Source of the DNA: RUG11462 sp036308645
GTDB taxonomy: Bacteria; Bacillota; Clostridia; Oscillospirales; Acutalibacteraceae
Direction: 5' to 3'
Length of the DNA stretch: 64,000 bases
Assembly: GCA_036308645.1 (NCBI GenBank)
Contig: JAXJVH010000050.1
Coordinates: 1-64,000, forward strand
This document shows, piece after piece, positions 53,727 to 63,055 of this stretch (position 1 is its first letter; each line of letters starts with the position of its first letter). A model generated the notes under the pieces. The model did not search any database. It was not told the DNA's origin and saw nothing but the letters and a program-made list of their open reading frames with translations. The position numbers and the translations under genes are program-made.

Positions 53727-56700
53727 TTAATTTACATTAGCATAAAAAGCTTCGATTTCTGCTTCTTCACGAGTCATACCTTTTTCCTCCATAGCGGAAA
53801 TTGCCTGGAGCATTTTATTGTAATCAACAGGAAGAATTTTTTTGAATTTAGTAATATAGTAATCAAAATTATCAAGAATTTGTCTTGCTTTTTCAGAAGA
53901 AGTTTCTTTGTAATGCATTTCTATTAAATTTTTAAGTTCGTTTACATCATGCTTTTCGCTTACTTTTTCGATAGTAACGAGTTCTTTATTTACATTAAGG
54001 TAAAGGTCATGATTTTCATCGAGTACAAATGCGATACCGCCGCTCATACCTGCCGCAAAGTTTTTACCTACTTTACCCAAGATTACCGCAACACCGCCTG
54101 TCATATACTCGCAACCGTGTTCGCCGATGCCTTCAACAACTGCCTTAGCGCCCGAATTTCTAACGCAGAAACGTTCGCCTGCAACACCGTTGATAAATAC
54201 GCATCCGTCTGTAGCGCCGTAAAGAGCAACATTACCGATAATTATATTTTCATCAGCTTTAAAAGTGCTTTCTTTCGGCGGATATATAACTAATTTACCG
54301 CCTGAAAGACCTTTGCCGAAGTAGTCGTTGGAATCGCCCTCAACACGTAATGTAAGACCTTTCGGAATAAATGCTCCGAACGACTGTCCGCCGCCGCCTT
54401 TACAGTTAACAATATAACTGTCATCAGGTAAAGTATTTCCTTTTTCTCTTGTGATTTCGGCGCCAAACAGAGTACCTACCGCTCTGTCGGTACTTGTGAT
54501 ATTAATATCAACCGAGCCTTTTTTACCTTTTTTAAGCAACGGTAAAAGTTTATTGATAATTTCTTTTTCATCGATTGTTTCATTAAGTTTAAAATCATAC
54601 GATTTTTCAGGCATAAAATGATTTTCTTTTTCATTTGCAAAAGAAGAATCAATGATTTTTGACATATCAATAGTCAAGGCTCTTTCAGTTACGCTCTTTT
54701 TACGCTTTCTCAACAAATCGCTTCTGCCGACTAATTCATTTACGGTTCTTATACCGAGTTCAGCCATGATTTCACGCAATTCTTCTGCAACAAAGCGCAT
54801 AAAGTTAATAATATATTCAGGTTTACCCTTAAATCTTTTGCGAAGTTCAGGGTTTTGAGTTGCTATACCTGCAGGGCAAGTATCGAGGTTACAAACACGC
54901 ATCATTATACAGCCCATTGTAACGAGCGGTGCAGTTGCAAAACCAAATTCTTCAGCGCCGAGCATTGCCGCAATAGCAACATCACGGCCTGTCATAAGTT
55001 TACCGTCTGCCTCGATTACCACTCTTGAACGCAGGCCGTTTTGAATAAGAGTTTGATGTGTTTCGGCAACACCGAGTTCCCAAGGAAGTCCTGCATTGTG
55101 AATTGAAGACTTAGGAGCGGCACCCGTACCGCCGTCATAACCTGAAATAAGAACTACCTGTGCGCCTGCTTTAGCAACACCGGCGGCAATTGTTCCAACG
55201 CCTGCTTCTGATACAAGTTTTACAGAAATTCTTGCGTCTTTGTTAGCATTTTTTAAGTCATAAATTAACTGCGCCAAATCTTCGATTGAATAAATATCGT
55301 GATGAGGTGGGGGAGAGATAAGCGAAACACCCGGAGTAGAATATCTTGTTTTGGCAATCCAAGGATAAACCTTTTTACCCGGTAAATGACCGCCTTCGCC
55401 GGGTTTTGCACCTTGAGCCATTTTTATTTGAATTTCTTTAGCGCTTACAAGATATTCGCTTGTAACACCGAATCTGCCGGAAGCCACCTGTTTAATAGCG
55501 CTGCAACGGTCGGATTTAAGTCTTTCGGGAAGTTCGCCGCCTTCACCCGAATTAGATTTACCTCCGAGAATATTCATGGCTTTTGCCATACATTCGTGAG
55601 CTTCTTTTGAAATAGAACCGTATGACATAGCGCCTGTTTTGAATCTCTTTACAATGCTGTCAACAGATTCAACTTCGTCTATCGGAATAGGCGTTACATT
55701 ATCTTTATTAAACTCAAGCAAACCTCTTAATGTATGAGGAGTGGTTTCCTTATCTACAAGAGATGAAAATTCTTTGAATTTATCGTAATCACCGTTTCTT
55801 GTCGCCTGTTGAAGCATTATTATGGTTTTAGGATTGTATAAATGATCGTCTTTGTCTGCGCCGCTGCGAAGATTGTGCGCGCCTGAACTGTCAAGAGTTG
55901 TATCAACGCCAAGACCTAACGGGTCAAATGCGTGTGAATGACGCCATTTAACACCCTCGTCAATCTCTTTTAAACCAATGCCTTCAACTCGGCTTACGGT
56001 ATTTGTAAAGTATTTGTCTACAACGGATTTTTTGATACCGATAATTTCGAAAATCTGCGCCGACTGATATGATTGCAATGTGGAAATACCCATTTTAGAA
56101 GCAATTTTTACAATGCCGTGTAAAATTGCAGAATTATAATCATCAACGGCAACATAAAAATCTTTATTGAGTAATTTTTTCTCAATCAATTCATTGATAG
56201 TTTCGTGTGCAAGATACGGATAAATTGCACGTGCGCCGAATCCCAAAAGCGTTGCAAAATGATGCACGTCTCTCGGCTCTGCACTTTCAAGAATTATTGA
56301 AACGGCAGTTCTTTTCTTTGTTCTTATTAAATGTTGTTCAACAGCGGAAACCGCAAGCAAAGATGGGATAGCGACATGGTTTTCATCTACGCCCTTATCC
56401 GAAAGAATAATAATATTTGCGCCGTTTTTATAGGCTCTGTCACAGTTTACATACAACTGTTCAACCGCCTTTTCGAGCGATAAACTTTTGTAATATAAAA
56501 GTGAAACAGTCTGAACCTTAAATCCTTCGCTGTTAATACTCTTGATTTTGAGCATATCAACACCGCTTAAAATAGGATTTTTGATTTCCATAACGGTACA
56601 GTTTTCGGGACATTCTTTTAATAAATTACCGTCCGAACCGATATATACGGTAGTGTCTGTAACAATTTCTTCTCGAATAGCGTCGATAGGCGGATTTGTA

Positions 56701-58256
56701 ACCTGTGCAAACACCTGCTTAAAATAGTTAAACAAAGGCTGATGTTTGTCGGAAAGAACCGCAAGGGGAATGTCAACACCCATTGCCGCTGTTTGTTCTG
56801 CACCGTTTGCCGCCATTGGAAGAATAGCGGTATTTACATCTTCATAAGTGTAACCGAAGGCTTTAAATAATCTGTCGCGTTCTTCTTGTGAATGCATTTC
56901 AACCTTTTGATTAGGAATTTTAAGATCACGAAGATGAATAAGGTTTCTGTCAATCCATTCACCGTAAGGCTGACGGGAAGCGTAGTAATTTTTTAATTCA
57001 TCATCATTTATTACTCTCTTCGCCTTTGTATCAACAAGAAGCATTTTGCCGGGTTCAAGACGTGATTTTTTAACTATATTTTTTTCATCAAAATCTAATA
57101 CTCCGACTTCTGACGACAAAACAAGATAACCGTCTTTTGTAATATAATACCTTGACGGACGAAGGCCGTTTCTGTCAAGAGTCGCGCCTGCTAAATCACC
57201 GTCTGAAAACAGAATTGAAGCAGGACCGTCCCAAGGCTCCATCATAGTAGCGTAATATTCATACAAATCACGCTTTGAATAGTGCATATTTTTATCGTTT
57301 CTCCAAGGCTCGGGAATAACAATCATCATTGCAAGCGGTAAATCCATACCGTTCATAACGAGAAATTCAAGTGTGTTATCAAGCATGGCGGAATCAGATC
57401 CCTCGCTGTTAACAACAGGGAAAATCTTTGAAATATCGTCTGCCATAACATCTGAATGCATGGTTTCTTCACGCGCCAACATTCTGTCAACATTTCCTCG
57501 AATTGTGTTAATTTCACCGTTATGAGCAATAAATCTGTTTGGATGCGCTCTTTCCCAACTCGGATTTGTATTAGTGGAAAATCTTGAATGAACAAGGGCT
57601 ATTGCAGAATAATAGTCCTCATCCTGTAAATCAAGATAAAATTCTCTAAGCTGATTAACTAAAAACATTCCCTTATAAACAATGGTTCTGCAAGAAAGAG
57701 AGGGAACATAAGTATCGTCGTTGCTTTGTTCAAAAACTCTGCGTATAACATAAAGTTTTCTGTCAAAATCAAGATCGGATTTTGCACTTTCCGGACGACG
57801 AATAAAGCATTGTGTAATATGAGGCATACAATCGCGTGCTTTGTAACCGAGAATATCGGGGTTAACCGGAACATCTCTCCAGCACAAAAATTCAAGACCT
57901 TCTTTTTTTGTAATAACCTCAAACATTTTTTTAGCGAGATTTCTTTTTAATGTATCGGCAGGGAAGAAAAACATACCTACACCGTATTCTCGCTCGTTTC
58001 CTAAATTTACATTTAATAATTTTTCATTTTTCTTAAAAAAGCTGTGAGAAATTTGAAGCATAATTCCAACACCATCACCGGTTTCGCCTGTAGCATCTTT
58101 ACCGGCTCTGTGTTCGAGTTTTTCAACGATTTTTAAAGCATCATCAACAACTTTATGATTTTTTTCGCCGCTAATATTGATAACGGCACCGATTCCGCAA
58201 GCATCATGCTCAAAAATGGAATCGTATAAACCTTTTTGTATTCTTTTCATTTTCAT
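53727..58256 (-). CDS. gltB: GltB, glutamate synthase large subunit
   Basis: 1509 aa. Makes two glutamates from glutamine and 2-oxoglutarate. A 19-residue propeptide precedes the catalytic Cys20 in EHDACGIGAV. GATase2, central, FMN-binding (GEGGELPERLKSDRCSAIKQ, GEGGHLPGKKVYPWIA) and C-terminal GXGXG domains follow in order. The frame extends to 58316, but the ATG at 58256 with GAGGTG upstream gives the correct propeptide length. Preceded by a long hairpin after amt. Confidence 0.97.
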   Translation of the reverse strand: MKMKRIQKGLYDSIFEHDACGIGAVINISGEKNHKVVDDALKIVEKLEHRAGKDATGETGDGVGIMLQISHSFFKKNEKLLNVNLGNEREYGVGMFFFPADTLKRNLAKKMFEVITKKEGLEFLCWRDVPVNPDILGYKARDCMPHITQCFIRRPESAKSDLDFDRKLYVIRRVFEQSNDDTYVPSLSCRTIVYKGMFLVNQLREFYLDLQDEDYYSAIALVHSRFSTNTNPSWERAHPNRFIAHNGEINTIRGNVDRMLAREETMHSDVMADDISKIFPVVNSEGSDSAMLDNTLEFLVMNGMDLPLAMMIVIPEPWRNDKNMHYSKRDLYEYYATMMEPWDGPASILFSDGDLAGATLDRNGLRPSRYYITKDGYLVLSSEVGVLDFDEKNIVKKSRLEPGKMLLVDTKAKRVINDDELKNYYASRQPYGEWIDRNLIHLRDLKIPNQKVEMHSQEERDRLFKAFGYTYEDVNTAILPMAANGAEQTAAMGVDIPLAVLSDKHQPLFNYFKQVFAQVTNPPIDAIREEIVTDTTVYIGSDGNLLKECPENCTVMEIKNPILSGVDMLKIKSINSEGFKVQTVSLLYYKSLSLEKAVEQLYVNCDRAYKNGANIIILSDKGVDENHVAIPSLLAVSAVEQHLIRTKKRTAVSIILESAEPRDVHHFATLLGFGARAIYPYLAHETINELIEKKLLNKDFYVAVDDYNSAILHGIVKIASKMGISTLQSYQSAQIFEIIGIKKSVVDKYFTNTVSRVEGIGLKEIDEGVKWRHSHAFDPLGLGVDTTLDSSGAHNLRSGADKDDHLYNPKTIIMLQQATRNGDYDKFKEFSSLVDKETTPHTLRGLLEFNKDNVTPIPIDEVESVDSIVKRFKTGAMSYGSISKEAHECMAKAMNILGGKSNSGEGGELPERLKSDRCSAIKQVASGRFGVTSEYLVSAKEIQIKMAQGAKPGEGGHLPGKKVYPWIAKTRYSTPGVSLISPPPHHDIYSIEDLAQLIYDLKNANKDARISVKLVSEAGVGTIAAGVAKAGAQVVLISGYDGGTGAAPKSSIHNAGLPWELGVAETHQTLIQNGLRSRVVIEADGKLMTGRDVAIAAMLGAEEFGFATAPLVTMGCIMMRVCNLDTCPAGIATQNPELRKRFKGKPEYIINFMRFVAEELREIMAELGIRTVNELVGRSDLLRKRKKSVTERALTIDMSKIIDSSFANEKENHFMPEKSYDFKLNETIDEKEIINKLLPLLKKGKKGSVDINITSTDRAVGTLFGAEITREKGNTLPDDSYIVNCKGGGGQSFGAFIPKGLTLRVEGDSNDYFGKGLSGGKLVIYPPKESTFKADENIIIGNVALYGATDGCVFINGVAGERFCVRNSGAKAVVEGIGEHGCEYMTGGVAVILGKVGKNFAAGMSGGIAFVLDENHDLYLNVNKELVTIEKVSEKHDVNELKNLIEMHYKETSSEKARQILDNFDYYITKFKKILPVDYNKMLQAISAMEEKGMTREEAEIEAFYANVN

Positions 58257-58282
58257 TAATTGCACCTCAAAAAAATTAGGGG

Positions 58283-58330
58283 GTTGCCACAAAGTAATCC
58301 AGCCACCTTTCGGCAACTGAATTACTCTGT
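58283..58330 (-). promoter_or_regulatory. hairpin between amt-PII and gltB, with an alternative pairing
   Basis: On the - strand, ACAGAGTAAT ... ATTACTTTGT (58330-58321 and 58298-58289) form an outer stem around CAGTTGCC-GAAA-GGTGGCTG, a wobble-rich inner stem with a GAAA loop. GTTGCC (58317-58312) can instead pair with GGCAAC (58288-58283). A T7 tract (58275-58269) and the gltB GAGGTG follow. It could be a readthrough terminator, an attenuator or an mRNA-stabilising element. Confidence 0.55.
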
Positions 58331-58348
58331 GAAAATTTATAAAAAGGA

Positions 58349-60067
58349 CTATTCAACATCTTGTAATGCGTCGTAACCTTCTTCGCCGGTTCTTACCTTT
58401 ACAACGTTTTCAACGTCGTAAACAAAGATTTTACCATCACCAATGTGACCTGTGTAAAGAACCTTTTTAGCGGTTTCAATGACTTTCGAAACAGGAACTT
58501 CGCAAACTACGATATCAACCTGAATTTTTGGCAGGAGTGAAGGTTCAACTTCAACACCACGATAATATTCAGGTTTACCTTTCTGTATACCGCAGCCCAT
58601 AACATGTGATACTGTCATACCGGTAATACCGATTGAAATCATAGCGTTCTTAAGATTTTCAAGCATTCTTTCTTTGCATACAATTTCAACTTTTGTCATC
58701 TTTACGCCGTCTTTTGAAACAGGAGCTGCTGCTTTTGGCATTTCCTTAACTTCAACTGCTTCAGCAACAGGCACATCACCAGTAACAGATGTAACTACTT
58801 CATCGTCGTAAGTCGTTTCTTCAACGACAAATCCGGCATAAGCAGTTAAGAGACCGTGTTCTGAAACGTCGAGACCGGCTAACTCATCTTCTTTATCAGC
58901 ACGAAGACCGACTGTGTGTTTGATAAGCAAAAATACTATAGTAATGATTACAGCAACATAAGCGATAACTGAAACTACACCAAGAGCCTGAACTCCGAGA
59001 AGGTGTAAACCTCCGCCGTAGAAAAGACCTTTTTCAGTAGAAACACCTGTTGCAAATAAACCTGTAAGAATTGTACCGAGCGCTCCACAAACACCATGAA
59101 CTGAAACTGCACCAACAGGGTCATCAATTTTTGCAATCTTATCAAAGAACTCTACTGCAAATACGATTACGATGCCGAAAACAACACCCATAATAGCAGC
59201 GCCTAAAGGGCTAACTGCGTCACAGCCTGCTGTGATGCCAACGAGACCAGCGAGAGCTGCGTTGTAAGTCATAGAAACATCAGGTTTTTTATATCTGATC
59301 CAAGTAACAACAAGAGTTGTGCAACAAGCAACTGCTGCAGCGAGGTTTGTGTTGAAGAAAATAAGACCTGCGCTTGTAACAGCTTCGTCGCTATCCATAG
59401 CTACTGTTGAAGCACCATTGAATCCGAACCAGCAGAACCAGAGTATAAATACACCGAGCGCTGCAAAAGTAATATTGTGGCCGAGAATAGCTCTTGGTTT
59501 ACCGTTTTTGTCATATTTGCCGATACGAGGGCCGAGAATTTTAGCACCGATCATAGCGCAAATACCACCGACCATATGTACTGCAGTTGAACCTGCAAAA
59601 TCGTGAAAACCGAGCTGTGAGAGCCAGCCGCCACCCCAAATCCAGTGACCTGATACAGGATAGATAAAGAGTGAGATAGCTGCTGAGTAAATACAGTAAG
59701 CACTAAACTTTGTACGTTCAGCCATAGCACCTGAAACGATTGTGGCAGATGTAGCGCAGAATACTGTCTGGAAGATTGCGAATGCCCAGAGCGGAACACC
59801 GTCAGGAAGGATATGTGAGTAATCCTTCATAATCATCGGGTCAATCCATCCGAATAAAGCTGTACCGCTACCAAACATTATGCCAAAACCTACTAACCAA
59901 AAAGCAGGTGTACCGATACAGAAGTCCATAAGGTTTTTCATAAGAATGTTACCTGTGTTTTTAGCTCTTGTAAAACCAGCCTCACAAAGCGAGAAGCCTG
60001 CCTGCATAAAGAACACCAAGGCTGCACCAAGCAACACCCATATAGTGTTTACAGAACTGAATTCCAT
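58349..60067 (-). CDS. amt: ammonium transporter Amt fused to a PII (GlnK) domain
   Basis: 572 aa. Residues 1-~400 are an 11-helix Amt channel: the pore histidines are in GFHDFAGSTAVH and VSVHGVCGALGTI, and the N-terminal GFSLCEAGFTRAKN is typical. An Ala/Pro/Glu-rich linker leads to a complete PII domain from about residue 457 (MTKVEIVCK...). It has a T-loop containing EYYRG with the tyrosine modified in other PII proteins, and the signature TGHIGDGKIFVYDV. The sensor thus covers its own channel. Downstream of glnN and upstream of gltB on the same strand. Confidence 0.95.
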   Translation of the reverse strand: MEFSSVNTIWVLLGAALVFFMQAGFSLCEAGFTRAKNTGNILMKNLMDFCIGTPAFWLVGFGIMFGSGTALFGWIDPMIMKDYSHILPDGVPLWAFAIFQTVFCATSATIVSGAMAERTKFSAYCIYSAAISLFIYPVSGHWIWGGGWLSQLGFHDFAGSTAVHMVGGICAMIGAKILGPRIGKYDKNGKPRAILGHNITFAALGVFILWFCWFGFNGASTVAMDSDEAVTSAGLIFFNTNLAAAVACCTTLVVTWIRYKKPDVSMTYNAALAGLVGITAGCDAVSPLGAAIMGVVFGIVIVFAVEFFDKIAKIDDPVGAVSVHGVCGALGTILTGLFATGVSTEKGLFYGGGLHLLGVQALGVVSVIAYVAVIITIVFLLIKHTVGLRADKEDELAGLDVSEHGLLTAYAGFVVEETTYDDEVVTSVTGDVPVAEAVEVKEMPKAAAPVSKDGVKMTKVEIVCKERMLENLKNAMISIGITGMTVSHVMGCGIQKGKPEYYRGVEVEPSLLPKIQVDIVVCEVPVSKVIETAKKVLYTGHIGDGKIFVYDVENVVKVRTGEEGYDALQDVE

Positions 60068-60097
60068 TTAAAAAATCCCCTTTCGAAATTTAAAATT

Positions 60098-62191
60098 TTA
60101 TCTAACACCGAAAAGCAATTCGCCATAGGTTGGGTATGGTAAATAGTCTTTCGACATCATAGGCTCAATTTTATCAACCGTTGCACGAAGTTCGTTCATA
60201 GCACCGATTACATCTTTCTTAAAGTAAACAAGCAATTCGTTTGTATTAGTTAATTCTGATGCCTTCGCAACAACTGATTCTAATTCAAGCGTAAGCTTAT
60301 ATGCTTTACTGTTTAAAGATGATAACTCTTTAACCAAAGCTTCTTCGTATGTACAATCTACATCAGCACAGAAAGATTTTTTAGTAGCTCCTGTAGCTGC
60401 AAGTTCTTCAGTAAATGCTGATACCGACGGAAGAATATCTTCTTTAGCCATATTAATCATTGTGAGTGCTTCAATGTTAAGAGTTTTGCAATAATTTTCA
60501 GCCAAAATTTCATATCTTGCTTCAATTTCTTCCTTACTGTAAACCTTATTATCAGTAAAGAGAGTTACATTCTTATCTTTAAGCATTGCTGGTAAAGCGT
60601 CTGCTGTTGTTTTAAGATTTGCAAGACCTCTCTTTTCAGCCTCTTCAACCCATTCATCAGAATAACCGTTGCCGTTAAAGATAATTCTCTTATGCTCTTT
60701 AATAGTTTCAACTATTAAATCGTGAAGTTCTGTTTCAAAATCAGCAGCATTTTCAAGTCTATCTGCGAATCCTTTAAGAACCTCTGCAACTGCTGTGTTA
60801 AGAACAATATTAGCATCTGCAACCGAAGCAGTTGAACCCAAACTTCTGAACTCAAACTTATTGCCTGTAAATGCAAACGGTGAAGTTCTATTTCTGTCTG
60901 TATTATCTTTCGGGAAACGAGGAAGAACATGAACGCCTACCTTCATCTGAACTTTTTCTTTGCCCTCATAAGCCGTGCCTGTTTCAAGAGCTGTAATTAC
61001 ATCATTAAGCTCATCGCCCAAGAACATTGAAATAATTGCCGGAGGAGCTTCGTTTGCACCTAATCTATGGTCATTACCTGCAGAAGCAACGGATACTCTT
61101 AATAATTCCTGATATTCATCAACCGCTTTAATAACAGCTGTTAAGAAGAGTAAGAACTGAGCATTTTCATACGGTGTTTCGCCCGGCTCAAGCAAATTCA
61201 CACCTGTGTTTGTTGAGATTGACCAGTTGTTATGTTTACCGCTTCCGTTTACGCCGTCAAACGGCTTTTCATGAAGCAAACATACCAAGTCATGTTTTTT
61301 AGCAACTTTCTGCATAATTTCCATTGTCAACTGATTGTGGTCGGTTGCAATGTTTGTTGTTGCAAAAATAGGTGCTAATTCGTGCTGTGCAGGAGCAACT
61401 TCGTTATGCTCTGTTTTAGCAAGAATACCTAATTTCCAAAGTTCTTCATTAAGGTCTTTCATATAAGCCTTTACTCTCGGCTTAATAATTCCAAAGTAGT
61501 GATCGTCTAATTCCTGACCTTTAGGAGGCATAGCGCCGAAAAGGGTTCTGCCCGTATAAATTAAGTCCTTACGAGCGTCATATAACTCTTTTGGAACAAG
61601 GAAATATTCCTGTTCAGGACCTACTGTTGTTTTTACCGAAGTAACATCTTCGTTACCGAAAAGCTTGATTACTCTTAACGCCTGTTTGTTAATACATTCC
61701 ATAGAGCGAAGCAATGGAGTTTTCTTATCAAGCGCTTCACCGCCGTACGAACAAAAAGCAGTCGGGATACATAATGTATTATCTTTAATGAAAGCATAAG
61801 ATGTAGGATCCCAAGCTGTGTAACCTCTTGCTTCAAATGTAGCTCTGAGTCCTCCCGAAGGGAAACTCGAAGCGTCAGGTTCGCCTTTTACCAACTCTTT
61901 ACCCGAAAACTCCATAATAACTTTACCGTCGCCGGTAGGGGAAATGAAGCTGTCGTGTTTTTCTGCGGTAACGCCTGTAAGCGGCTGGAACCAATGAGTG
62001 AAGTGTGTTGCACCGTTTTCAATAGCCCAATCTTTCATTGCGTTAGCAACTACATTTGCTACATCCGGAGCGAGTTTTTTTCCGTTCTGAATTGTTTTCT
62101 GCATTGCCTTATAAGTTTCTTTAGGCAATTTTTCTTTCATAACAGCATCGCTGAATACCAAAGAACCGAAGATTTCAGAAACTTTACACAT
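60098..62191 (-). CDS. glnN: type III glutamine synthetase
   Basis: 697 aa. Forms glutamine from glutamate, ammonium and ATP. The length and the segments THWFQPLTGVTAEKHDSF, PSGGLRATFEARGYTAWDP, VGPEQEYFLVP, KTEHNEVAPAQHELAP and FDGVNGSGKHNNWS are those of GSIII, not GSI. First gene of the nitrogen block; amt-PII starts 30 nt downstream. Own promoter, with an attenuator hairpin in the leader. Confidence 0.96.
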   Translation of the reverse strand: MCKVSEIFGSLVFSDAVMKEKLPKETYKAMQKTIQNGKKLAPDVANVVANAMKDWAIENGATHFTHWFQPLTGVTAEKHDSFISPTGDGKVIMEFSGKELVKGEPDASSFPSGGLRATFEARGYTAWDPTSYAFIKDNTLCIPTAFCSYGGEALDKKTPLLRSMECINKQALRVIKLFGNEDVTSVKTTVGPEQEYFLVPKELYDARKDLIYTGRTLFGAMPPKGQELDDHYFGIIKPRVKAYMKDLNEELWKLGILAKTEHNEVAPAQHELAPIFATTNIATDHNQLTMEIMQKVAKKHDLVCLLHEKPFDGVNGSGKHNNWSISTNTGVNLLEPGETPYENAQFLLFLTAVIKAVDEYQELLRVSVASAGNDHRLGANEAPPAIISMFLGDELNDVITALETGTAYEGKEKVQMKVGVHVLPRFPKDNTDRNRTSPFAFTGNKFEFRSLGSTASVADANIVLNTAVAEVLKGFADRLENAADFETELHDLIVETIKEHKRIIFNGNGYSDEWVEEAEKRGLANLKTTADALPAMLKDKNVTLFTDNKVYSKEEIEARYEILAENYCKTLNIEALTMINMAKEDILPSVSAFTEELAATGATKKSFCADVDCTYEEALVKELSSLNSKAYKLTLELESVVAKASELTNTNELLVYFKKDVIGAMNELRATVDKIEPMMSKDYLPYPTYGELLFGVR

Positions 62192-62220
62192 AATATCAAG
62201 TCCTTTCTTTATAAATAACG

Positions 62221-62259
62221 AAAAAAGGCGTCACGAACTCTAATGAGTTCATGACACCT
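62221..62259 (-). terminator. attenuator hairpin in the glnN leader
   Basis: On the - strand AGGTGTCATGAACTC (62259-62245), loop ATTA, GAGTTCGTGACGCCT (62240-62226), with two G-U pairs; six Ts follow (62226-62221). It starts about 10 nt after the likely transcription start. Flanking CGAA (62263-62260) and TTCG, and AAT/ATT further out, can extend the stem and occlude the T-tract. Confidence 0.78.
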
Positions 62260-62276
62260 TCGCCATTACGCATATT

Positions 62277-62305
62277 ATAATACCACCTTGTTAAATATTT
62301 GTCAA
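62277..62305 (-). promoter_or_regulatory. promoter of glnN
   Basis: On the - strand TTGACA (62305-62300), 17-nt spacer, TATTAT (62282-62277); a TATAAT overlaps at 62279-62274 with a 20-nt spacer. Confidence 0.7.
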
Positions 62306-62353
62306 GAGTTTTTTTAAAAAATTTTAAAAAAATATTTTTTAATCCTAAAAGGT

Positions 62354-62383
62354 GCATAAACAGGGGAGATATTGATAAAAATA
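62354..62383 (+). promoter_or_regulatory. possible forespore (sigma-G-like) promoter of spoVT
   Basis: GCATA (62354-62358), 18-nt spacer, AAAAATA (62377-62383). The -35 fits GHATR; the -10 is a weak match to CATWHTA. spoVT is a sigma-G gene in Bacillus. Confidence 0.3.
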
Positions 62384-62440
62384 TACTTGCATTTAAATTC
62401 AAAAACTTGTGTAAAATCAGACAAAAAGGAGTTTTTATAT

Positions 62441-62983
62441 ATGAAAGCCACAGGAATTGTAAGAAGAATTGACGATTTAGGCCGAGTTGTTATACCTAAA
62501 GAAATAAGAAGAACTATGAGAATCAGGGAAGGCGACCCGCTTGAAATTTATACGGATAACGATGGGGAAGTTATTTTTAAAAAATATTCTCCTATAGGTG
62601 AGATGAATGAATTTGCTTCACAAATTGCCGAAAGCGTTTCAACAGCAACATCTTTACCGATTGTAATTTTGGACAGAGATCATTGCATAGCCGCCGCAGG
62701 AATTGCCAAAAAAGAAGTCCTTGAAAGAAGAATTACACCGCAGGCTGAAGAATTGCTTGAGGGAAGAATGAAATATGTTTCTACAAGCGAAGAATCGGAG
62801 AATATTCAGCCGCTCGAAGGCGTAGATAAATATGCAGGAGTTTTTACGCCGATTATTTCAAGCGGAGATATTACAGGCGCTGTAATAATTTTAAAAAACG
62901 ATAAAAATGATTTCGCTACAGAAACCGACGAAAAAATATGTACTGTCGCCGCTGATTTTTTAGCAAAACAAACCGAAGAATAG
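62441..62983 (+). CDS. spoVT: SpoVT, stage V sporulation transcription factor
   Basis: 180 aa. An AbrB-type DNA-binding domain (1-50: MKATGIVRRIDDLGRVVIPK, EIRRTMRIREGDPLEIY) is joined to a GAF-like C-terminal domain (~55-178). In Bacillus it tunes the forespore sigma-G regulon. The frame extends to 62372, but the ATG at 62441 with AAAAGGAG upstream gives the family's N terminus. Confidence 0.94.
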   Translation: MKATGIVRRIDDLGRVVIPKEIRRTMRIREGDPLEIYTDNDGEVIFKKYSPIGEMNEFASQIAESVSTATSLPIVILDRDHCIAAAGIAKKEVLERRITPQAEELLEGRMKYVSTSEESENIQPLEGVDKYAGVFTPIISSGDITGAVIILKNDKNDFATETDEKICTVAADFLAKQTEE

Positions 62984-63011
62984 TATATATTAAAATAGTA
63001 AATATATTCAT

Positions 63012-63055
63012 AAAACAAGTCTTACCGAGATTACTCACGGTAGGACTTGTTTTTA
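63012..63055 (+). terminator. terminator after spoVT, overlapping the end of the recombinase gene
   Basis: AAAACAAGTC (63012-63021), then TTACCG, pair with CGGTA and GGACTTGTTTTT (63038-63054). The opposite-strand gene's stop codon lies in the loop, so its last codons form one arm. Confidence 0.78.

Noticed and set aside
58257..58348. Known glutamine riboswitch (glnA or downstream-peptide type) before gltB
   Set aside because: The conserved bases of those motifs are not present; only a hairpin with an alternative pairing is seen.
62192..62402. Small protein gene on the - strand in the glnN leader
   Set aside because: The longest frame begins upstream of the promoter and has no ribosome site there; kept only as a remote leader-peptide possibility.
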